The notes under the pieces are model-generated. The model had not been told where the DNA came from. It made no database searches and saw only the letters and a list, made by a program, of their open reading frames with translations. A DNA stretch of 9,714 bases from Parcubacteria group bacterium Athens0416_74. GTDB taxonomy: Bacteria; Patescibacteriota; Minisyncoccia; Phycocordibacterales; UBA2100. Location of the stretch: contig VMEY01000029.1 in assembly GCA_007375785.1 (NCBI GenBank), positions 1-9,714 of the forward strand, given 5' to 3'. Of the stretch, positions 1-3,225 are shown one piece after another. Both the position numbers and the translations under genes were made by a program. The first letter of the stretch is position 1; every line of letters begins with the position of its first letter.

Positions 1-581
1 GGAGATGCGGTTATGACCATGACCTCAAGTTTGGTTCCCACCATCTTCTTGAGTTCGAGGAATATTTTGTCTTTATCACCATCTGGCACGCGCGGATAGT
101 GCGCAGGCGAGAGCTGGGAGGCCGGAAGAAATCCCTGAATGCCGTTCCAGTTGATGATAAGACCGCCTTTGTTGGCGTCGGTGATAGGGAGCTCGAAGAC
201 CGTCTTTTTCTGGGAAGCGACCTCCGCTTCGTTCCAGATGAGTGCCTGGCGCGCTTCACGCAGCGAGAGCTCGATGTACCCATCTTCGTTGTCGGTACCC
301 ACCACCTTTGCGGTGACGAGGTCACCGATGTGGACGTTCTTCAGCGTCTCACGCGCGGAGAGATACTCGCGGCCGTAGATGATACCCGTTCCAAACGGGT
401 GCAGATCTACGAACACGCGAGCGCGGCCAAGAGCGATGACCGGACCTTCTACTACATCGTCTGTCGCAGGAGCTTTCGGCGATGCCGTGAGGAGCTCCGC
501 CATGGGGCCCTGTGGCTTCACCTCTGCAACCTCGGATTCATCGGAATCCTTTACTACCTTCTCTTCTGTTTCTGTAACCAT
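1..581 (-). CDS. rpsA: 30S ribosomal protein S1, N-terminal part (runs off the window)
   Basis: S1 binds mRNA on the 30S subunit through tandem OB-fold S1 domains and helps recruit poorly structured or SD-lacking messages. The 193 visible residues begin with an acidic, low-complexity N-terminus (residues 1-25), then a MAELL segment. Residues about 44-120 form a first S1-like domain (GPVIALGRARVFVDL, later IGDLVTAKVVG and DGYIELSLREA). A second domain starts near residue 127 with GGLIINWNGIQGFLPASQL, the characteristic S1 'G-x-QGF-PxS' stretch. The start is the ATG at 581-579. No SD lies at a normal distance, and the nearest purine tract (AGGAAG) is about 20 nt upstream. The gene is divergent from mscL across a 179-nt gap. 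The C-terminal domains lie outside the window. Family assignment is confident; the symbol is by analogy. Confidence 0.88.
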   Translation of the reverse strand, partial: MVTETEEKVVKDSDESEVAEVKPQGPMAELLTASPKAPATDDVVEGPVIALGRARVFVDLHPFGTGIIYGREYLSARETLKNVHIGDLVTAKVVGTDNEDGYIELSLREARQALIWNEAEVASQKKTVFELPITDANKGGLIINWNGIQGFLPASQLSPAHYPRVPDGDKDKIFLELKKMVGTKLEVMVITAS

Positions 582-679
582 GTAATGATGCGCACGGATC
601 TTCCTGCTTACGCTACCGTGTCAGTCGGCAGGGAAGAAATTAACCGTCCGCTCTATTAATGAATAATGCGCCATGGGGG

Positions 680-702
680 CGCCTGCCTGCCATAGGCAGG
701 TG
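680..702. repeat. Short perfect hairpin (CCTGCCT/AGGCAGG) in the rpsA-mscL intergenic gap
   Basis: CCTGCCT (682-688) pairs with AGGCAGG (694-700) across a 5-nt GCCAT loop. A flanking G-T and C-G pair extend it to 9 bp (680-688 with 694-702). No T-run follows on either strand, so it is not an obvious terminator. It lies in the divergent 5' region of rpsA and mscL. It resembles a dispersed intergenic palindrome, but only one copy is visible here, so that is inference. Confidence 0.5.
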
Positions 703-738
703 GGCACAATATATATGAACACCCCCCTTCATGCAATG

Positions 739-747
739 TGGTACATT
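739..747 (+). promoter_or_regulatory. Extended -10 box upstream of mscL
   Basis: TGGTACATT fits an extended -10 (TG-n-TACATT). It would place the transcription start near 754, only about 7 nt before the ATG at 761. No clear -35 is seen. TATAGGT sits directly before the ATG and offers at best a weak AGG SD. Confidence 0.4.
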
Positions 748-760
748 GGGGCGTATAGGT

Positions 761-1105
761 ATGCGCGGATTCGAACGACGTGTAGGAGGCTTCTTTTCGG
801 AGTTTTGGAAATTTGCCGCCAAGGGCAATGCCATACAGCTCGCGGTCGCCGTGGTCATCGGCGGGGCATTTGGTGCGATAGTAAACTCGCTCGTCGCGGA
901 TATCATCACGCCATTTCTCTCCGTCCTCACTGGCAATGTCAACTTCTCGACATGGTCGTACACTCTACGACCGGAGACGGTGCTTACGGGTTCCACGACA
1001 CCCGAGCTCGTGATTACACCTGTTTCAACTGAAGAGAAGTTGCTCTGCGAAATTCGCGACATTCTCAAAGAGCAGTCCGCAAAGAAAAGCGACTTCACAC
1101 AATAA
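761..1105 (+). CDS. mscL: Large-conductance mechanosensitive channel (MscL) homologue lacking TM2
   Basis: MscL is a pentameric inner-membrane tension valve that releases solutes during hypo-osmotic shock. I chose the ATG at 761 because the MscL signature starts soon after it: [20 protein letters not shown] and [17 protein letters not shown] (residues 15-51) match the N-terminal helix and TM1. The extracellular loop follows ([18 protein letters not shown], residues 57-74). In standard MscL a second helix (YGxFI...DFLIVAFAIF...KLINKL) comes next. Here residue 85 leads straight into [19 protein letters not shown], the conserved cytoplasmic C-terminal helix. The protein is 114 aa against a usual 130-140. 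Reading frame is kept, so this looks like a clean in-frame loss of roughly 35-45 residues. An upstream ATG at 731 in the same frame is less likely. A terminator follows within 6 nt of the stop. Confidence 0.85.
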   Translation: MRGFERRVGGFFSEFWKFAAKGNAIQLAVAVVIGGAFGAIVNSLVADIITPFLSVLTGNVNFSTWSYTLRPETVLTGSTTPELVITPVSTEEKLLCEIRDILKEQSAKKSDFTQ

Positions 1106-1138
1106 AAAGGATGACCCCGGATTCCCGGGGTCATTTCT
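1106..1138. terminator. Bidirectional Rho-independent terminator between mscL and the minus-strand gene
   Basis: A perfect 10-bp stem ATGACCCCGG (1111-1120) / CCGGGGTCAT (1125-1134) has a 4-nt loop (ATTC). On the plus strand TTTCTCC follows. On the minus strand CC then TTTTT follows (A-run 1104-1108). It sits just after the mscL stop and before the minus-strand gene ending at 1153, so it can serve both convergent units. Confidence 0.85.
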
Positions 1139-1145
1139 CCTGTGG

Positions 1146-1168
1146 CTCCCGGCTACGGGAGTTTTGTT
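1146..1168 (+). terminator. Possible second plus-strand terminator hairpin
   Basis: CTCCCG (1146-1151) and CGGGAG (1156-1161) form a 6-bp stem with loop GCTA, followed by TTTTGTT. It could back up the mscL terminator on the plus strand. On the minus strand it covers the stop codon (1155-1153) of the secreted-protein gene. The stem is short, so this may be incidental. Confidence 0.35.
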
Positions 1169-1524
1169 GCCGCGCTCATCGCGGGAGCCGGCTGTTCCTG
1201 CTCTTCGAACTGGGCCGAAAGAACCGGCCAGGTCGCAGCGGGAGTCGTCCAGACGAACACCAGGTCTTCGAACGAGCCACCGTCGTGCAGGAACGCACGC
1301 AGGTCAGCCGAGCGCCTCTCGATGACTTCGTCGAGCGGGTGCCGCTTCAGGAGCGGCTCGTCGAGTTCGATGATGCTCGATTTCGACCTGTCGAGAGCGG
1401 CCACCGTCTGGCTCGTCCTTGTCGATGCTTCGAAGCGCTCGACAAAGGGGTCTGCGGATGCGGTCTGCGCCGCATTTGCTAGTGCAGTCGTCAGTATCAA
1501 TATCGCGTACGCCATGGTTTTCAT
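1153..1524 (-). CDS. Small secreted protein of unknown function
   Basis: 123 codons. I do not recognise the family. Residues 1-24 form a good Sec signal peptide: Lys2, a hydrophobic core AYAILILTTALANAA, and an ASA cleavage site before Asp25. The mature part of about 99 aa is acidic and mostly hydrophilic, rich in Glu/Asp/Arg in the middle (residues 45-80: DRSKSSIIELDEPLLKRHPL then DEVIERRSADLR). It has a Trp-containing segment (LVFVWTTPAATWPVL, residues 88-102) and a Glu/Gln/Pro-rich tail. It has no Cys and no second membrane helix. The start ATG at 1524 has a strong SD, GGGGAGG, 5 nt upstream and overlaps the TGA of a 26-codon leader ORF (ATGA). It ends at the bidirectional terminator at 1111-1134. 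The opposite-strand frame is open but has no SD and no recognisable product. Confidence 0.7.
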   Translation of the reverse strand: MKTMAYAILILTTALANAAQTASADPFVERFEASTRTSQTVAALDRSKSSIIELDEPLLKRHPLDEVIERRSADLRAFLHDGGSFEDLVFVWTTPAATWPVLSAQFEEQEQPAPAMSAATKLP

Positions 1525-1601
1525 GGCAGCCTCCCCAATCCACCATTGGTGAGCAACGATTCCCGAGGATTGATGGTTGAATCCCCGGGTACTGGTAACA
1601 C
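1521..1601 (-). CDS. 26-codon leader ORF translationally coupled to the secreted protein
   Basis: A GTG at 1601-1599 lies 6 nt downstream of a near-perfect anti-SD complement, AAAGGAGG (1615-1608). The frame encodes about 26 residues (LPVPGDSTINPRESLLTNGG at residues 2-21, then LGRLP). Its TGA (1523-1521) overlaps the next ATG as ATGA. The downstream SD (GGGGAGG) lies inside the last codons of this ORF. That arrangement is typical of translational coupling: ribosomes finishing the leader would unmask or reuse the second start. A hairpin at 1562-1589 lies within the ORF. Whether the peptide has a function of its own is unknown; it may only be a leader. An in-frame TAA lies just upstream of the SD, so the frame cannot start earlier. 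Confidence 0.6.
   Translation of the reverse strand: MLPVPGDSTINPRESLLTNGGLGRLP
1562..1589 (-). promoter_or_regulatory. Leader hairpin inside the coupled leader ORF
   Basis: On the minus-strand RNA, CCCGGGGATT (1589-1580) pairs with AATCCTCGGG (1571-1562), giving 10 pairs around an 8-nt loop. One pair is G-U in the minus-strand RNA but an A-C mismatch on the plus strand, which favours the minus strand as the transcribed one. It sits between the leader start and the secreted gene's SD, so ribosome passage would melt it. It could influence coupling or mRNA stability. Confidence 0.45.
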
Positions 1602-1641
1602 GCTACGCCTCCTTTAGGCAGATGTCCATCGACTGATGTGA

Positions 1642-1647
1642 GTATAA
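1642..1647 (-). promoter_or_regulatory. Possible -10 box for the leader ORF and secreted-protein unit
   Basis: TATACT (minus strand, 1647-1642) lies at the end of the U-tract of the upstream terminator, about 41 nt before the leader GTG. No good -35 is visible at 16-18 nt. If real, it gives the downstream unit its own transcript with a leader of about 35 nt carrying AAAGGAGG. Otherwise the unit depends on read-through. Confidence 0.3.
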
Positions 1648-1721
1648 AAAAGACGAACCCTGGGTGGAGATTCGGTGTATCCGCGAGTATGATGCGGAAA
1701 ACCAGAATCCCCAACCAGGGT
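1642..1721 (-). terminator. Large imperfect-hairpin terminator after the 50-codon minus-strand gene
   Basis: ACCCTGG (1657-1663) pairs with CCAGGGT (1715-1721). Pairing continues inward through 1665-1673 with 1705-1713, GGT (1674-1676) with ACC (1701-1703), and TCCGC (1680-1684) with GCGGA (1694-1698), around a 9-nt loop. The result is a nearly continuous stem of about 60 nt with small bulges. On the minus strand it is followed by TTCGTCTTTTTT, a good U-tract. The pair 1668/1710 is G-U only on the minus strand, which supports that orientation. It would end the transcript of the 1770-1922 gene or act as an attenuator before the next unit. Confidence 0.7.
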
Positions 1722-1769
1722 ATGCCGACTTGGGACGCAAAGTCCCGTAGCTCGGAGAACGAATCGAGC

Positions 1770-1922
1770 CTAGGCGGCGAGCTTCTTCTTGGCGCCGTCG
1801 ATATAGTCGACGGTGTTCACTTCGACGACTTCAGCCGCTTCGGCCATCGTCATCGTGGAGATGGTAGCCGCCGACTTCGGACTCGCACGAGCGATGCCGG
1901 TCGGCACGTTGAGCTTAATCAT
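1770..1922 (-). CDS. 50-residue protein of unknown function
   Basis: The ORF starts at the ATG 1922-1920 (MIKLNVPTGIARASPKSAAT..., ending in DGAKKKLAA) and stops at TAG 1772-1770. A purine-rich SD region, AGGAAGAGG, lies 5 nt upstream of the ATG and decides the start. A longer in-frame GTG start at 1994 (extension MDGRAFLLPR...) has no better signal and would lie inside the promoter-proximal leader. There is no signal peptide, membrane helix or Cys. The N-terminus is mildly basic and the middle is Ala/Thr/Val/Glu-rich, possibly helical. I recognise no family. A sigma70-like promoter (1997-2024) precedes it and a large terminator follows, so it looks like a self-contained transcription unit. 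Confidence 0.55.
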   Translation of the reverse strand: MIKLNVPTGIARASPKSAATISTMTMAEAAEVVEVNTVDYIDGAKKKLAA

Positions 1923-1966
1923 CTTGGCCTCTTCCTGAAAAGTCCGCTCCTTCGAGACGGACGAAC

Positions 1967-1989
1967 GCGGGAGAAGAAAGGCTCTCCCG
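1967..1989 (-). promoter_or_regulatory. 5'-UTR hairpin upstream of the 50-codon gene
   Basis: In the minus-strand RNA, CGGGAGA and TCTCCCG form a 7-bp stem around an 8- to 9-nt loop. It would lie near the 5' end of the transcript started from the promoter at 1997-2024, where it could stabilise the RNA. No U-run follows, so it is not a terminator. Confidence 0.35.
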
Positions 1990-1996
1990 TCCACTC

Positions 1997-2031
1997 ATAC
2001 TATGCCTTTCATGAACCTCTGCAAGCAGGGG
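1997..2031 (-). promoter_or_regulatory. Sigma70-like promoter with overlapping inverted repeat, driving the 50-codon gene
   Basis: On the minus strand, TTGCAG (2024-2019) and TAGTAT (2002-1997) are separated by 16 nt, placing the start of transcription near 1990. An inverted repeat, CCTCTGC-AA-GCAGGGG (2016-2031, one mismatch), overlaps the -35 and could be an operator. The spacing and hexamers are good but unproven. Confidence 0.45.
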
Positions 2032-2043
2032 AGTGGATAACGC

Positions 2044-2072
2044 TTTGCATGCAAACAGGTAAGAAGTCTTCT
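2044..2072. promoter_or_regulatory. Two adjacent palindromes (possible operator sites)
   Basis: TTTGCATGCAAA (2044-2055) is a perfect 12-bp palindrome. Seven nt further, AGAAG-T-CTTCT (2062-2072) is a perfect inverted repeat with a 1-nt centre. Both lie upstream of the minus-strand promoter at 1997-2024, in a stretch of about 280 nt between the 50-codon gene and the MBL-fold remnant with no convincing gene. They may bind a regulator; no regulator gene is in view. Confidence 0.3.
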
Positions 2073-2090
2073 CTATAAAAATGGTACCCA

Positions 2091-2122
2091 GGAGTCGAAC
2101 GTCACGTGTGATGTCCGACTCC
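2091..2122. repeat. Long intergenic hairpin of unknown role
   Basis: GGAGTCG (2091-2097) pairs with CGACTCC (2116-2122). Five inner pairs CGTCA (2100-2104) / TGATG (2109-2113), one of them G-U, surround a CGTG loop. Read on the minus strand, the right part GTTCGACTCC...TGGGTACCA followed by TTTTTAT imitates a tRNA 3' end with a U-run, but no cloverleaf can be drawn. It may be a terminator for a minus-strand transcript or a decayed RNA gene. Confidence 0.35.
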
Positions 2123-2264
2123 CAGGATTTATGACGCACCCCCGTACGCTCCTTTCCAATCGCCCGGAGTCCGACCGATTGATACACTAGCGTTTCTTCG
2201 GATTGTATTCAGCCCGGTCTCCAAAGCTTCCAAGAATTTCAAGCCGGTCAACTTTGGGGCCGAT

Positions 2265-2765
2265 GTGGCGTTTGTCTCGTTTAATCATGCAGACATGAAC
2301 GGCGCCACCGAAGCGGGGCGCGGGGAAAAGCAGCCGTTTGTCATCTTTGGCCCGGGAGAGTATGAGGTAAAGGAAATCAGCTGCTCCGGCTTCCCATCGG
2401 GCTCTACGTACGGCGGGGAGGGGAAGATAAATACGGTGTACTCCGTGCATTTCGACGGGCTGAGCGTGCTCTATCTCGGTGCACTCGGCGATTTGGATTT
2501 ACCGAGTGATTTGCTTGAGATGGATTCGCCCGACGTACTCATTTTGCCGATTGGCTCAGGAGGAACGCTCACACCCGCAGAAGCCGCAAAGCTCGCAGTG
2601 AAGCTTGAAGCAAAAATAATCATCCCGATTCTCTACGATGAAAAGTCACTCAAGGTATTTCTCAAAGAAGCAGGTGCCGAGGGTGTGAAGCCTGTGGAGA
2701 AACTCACTATCAAGCCGCGCGATGTTGTCGGCAAAGAAAATGAGGTCGTGGTGCTCTCCGCATAG
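2265..2765 (+). CDS. MBL-fold protein, 5'-truncated (possible pseudogene)
   Basis: The product resembles the metal-dependent hydrolase-like MBL proteins (COG2220 type) common in CPR genomes. It shows FVSFNHADMNG (residues 3-13), PFVIFGPGEYEVKEI (24-38), INTVYSVHFDGLSVLYLGALGD, DVLILPIG..., AAKLAVKLEAKIIIPILYDE and a C-terminal Lys-rich strand. The GTG at 2265 is the first usable start. Family-like sequence continues upstream in the same frame without a start codon (IVFSPVSKASKNFKPVNFGA from 2202), then changes to unrelated sequence and hits a stop at 2109. The usual first 20-30 residues, which form the first beta strands, are therefore missing. Metal ligands are poor: the HxHxDH motif is reduced to FNHADM and only two His remain in the whole protein. 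It is probably non-catalytic or a remnant. No SD or clear promoter is present. Confidence 0.68.
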   Translation: MAFVSFNHADMNGATEAGRGEKQPFVIFGPGEYEVKEISCSGFPSGSTYGGEGKINTVYSVHFDGLSVLYLGALGDLDLPSDLLEMDSPDVLILPIGSGGTLTPAEAAKLAVKLEAKIIIPILYDEKSLKVFLKEAGAEGVKPVEKLTIKPRDVVGKENEVVVLSA

Positions 2766-2777
2766 GAAAACATAAGG

Positions 2778-2783
2778 TAAAAT
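2778..2783 (+). promoter_or_regulatory. -10 box for leaderless transcript of the single-pass membrane protein
   Basis: TAAAAT ends 6 nt before the GTG at 2790, the spacing expected if transcription starts at or next to the start codon. The AGGAG in between (2784-2788) is only 1 nt from the GTG, too close to work as an SD. No -35 is visible. Confidence 0.4.
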
Positions 2784-2789
2784 AGGAGA

Positions 2790-3155
2790 GTGGTAGTCCA
2801 AAAGACAATAGACAATCTCAAAGAGCGTTCCAAAGACGAGCGCCAAGTGGTGGCCGGCGGTGTCGCGGTCACGGTCGTCGTGATTTTGCTCGTGGGCTGG
2901 GCGGTGCTTTTCTTTAAGCGCATTCAAAACGGTTCGCAAGAAATCAACTTCGACAGCGGCGCGCAGGAAGAATTCAATTTCGGCGCGACGCGAGAAGCGC
3001 AGGATGCGATAGAGGCATCGCGCAATCAGTCCAGCGAAGATCTCTACCGACTTCGCGATGACGCCGCAGGCAATCAGCTCAGGGGCGAAGGGGAGATATA
3101 CCTTCAAGAAATCGGCGGCAGCTCCGACCAGTTCGGCAGCGACCAAAACTTCTAG
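2790..3155 (+). CDS. Single-pass membrane protein of unknown function
   Basis: 121 aa from a GTG start. Residues 1-19 are charged and basic (KTIDNLKERSKDERQ). Residues 20-42 form one hydrophobic helix (VVAGGVAVTVVVILLVGWAVLFF), followed by KR. The remaining 78 residues are soluble, rich in Gln/Glu/Asp/Asn/Ser and probably disordered or helical, with aromatic-spaced acidic patches (INFDSGAQEEFNFG) and a DQFGSDQNF end. No enzymatic motif is seen. The positive N-terminus suggests an N-in orientation with the acidic tail outside. It lies 24 nt after the MBL-fold gene and 70 nt before gyrA. I recognise no named family. Confidence 0.7.
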   Translation: MVVQKTIDNLKERSKDERQVVAGGVAVTVVVILLVGWAVLFFKRIQNGSQEINFDSGAQEEFNFGATREAQDAIEASRNQSSEDLYRLRDDAAGNQLRGEGEIYLQEIGGSSDQFGSDQNF

Positions 3156-3205
3156 AAACGGGGCCTCTGTAGAGCCGTAATAGGGTGGATTTTCAATCGA
3201 ATTTG

Positions 3206-3214
3206 TGATACTAT
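3206..3214 (+). promoter_or_regulatory. Extended -10 promoter of gyrA
   Basis: TGATACTAT (TG-n-TACTAT) predicts a start near 3221, 5 nt before the ATG at 3226. No SD lies between the two, so the gyrA mRNA is probably near-leaderless. An overlapping TATAGA (3212-3217) would make it fully leaderless. Confidence 0.45.
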
Positions 3215-3225
3215 AGACGTACTTT

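Noticed and set aside
640..1134. Minus-strand ORF of 164 codons across mscL
   Set aside because: It is antisense to a clear MscL sequence, runs through the terminator, and its product shows no family features.
1142..1552. Plus-strand ORF of 136 codons opposite the secreted-protein gene
   Set aside because: It has no SD, no -10 at its start and a low-complexity Ser/Arg-rich product. The minus frame has a signal peptide, SD and terminator.
1915..1998. A 27-codon leader ORF overlapping the start of the 50-codon gene
   Set aside because: It has a plausible AAAGG SD and overlaps the next start by 8 nt, but its ATG overlaps the -10 of the likely promoter, so it would probably not be transcribed. 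Kept only as an alternative.
2082..2170. A tRNA gene ending in CCA on the minus strand
   Set aside because: The T-loop-like TTCGACT is not flanked by a pairing 5-bp stem, no complementary acceptor strand lies about 75 nt upstream, and the region folds into a simple hairpin instead.
2109..2264. Extending the MBL-fold gene to a start upstream of 2265
   Set aside because: The frame has no ATG, GTG or TTG between the stop at 2109 and 2265; only ATT codons are available.
2784..2788. AGGAG as SD of the gene at 2790
   Set aside because: It is only 1 nt from the GTG, too close for ribosome positioning; the TAAAAT -10 at the right distance for a leaderless start explains the site better.
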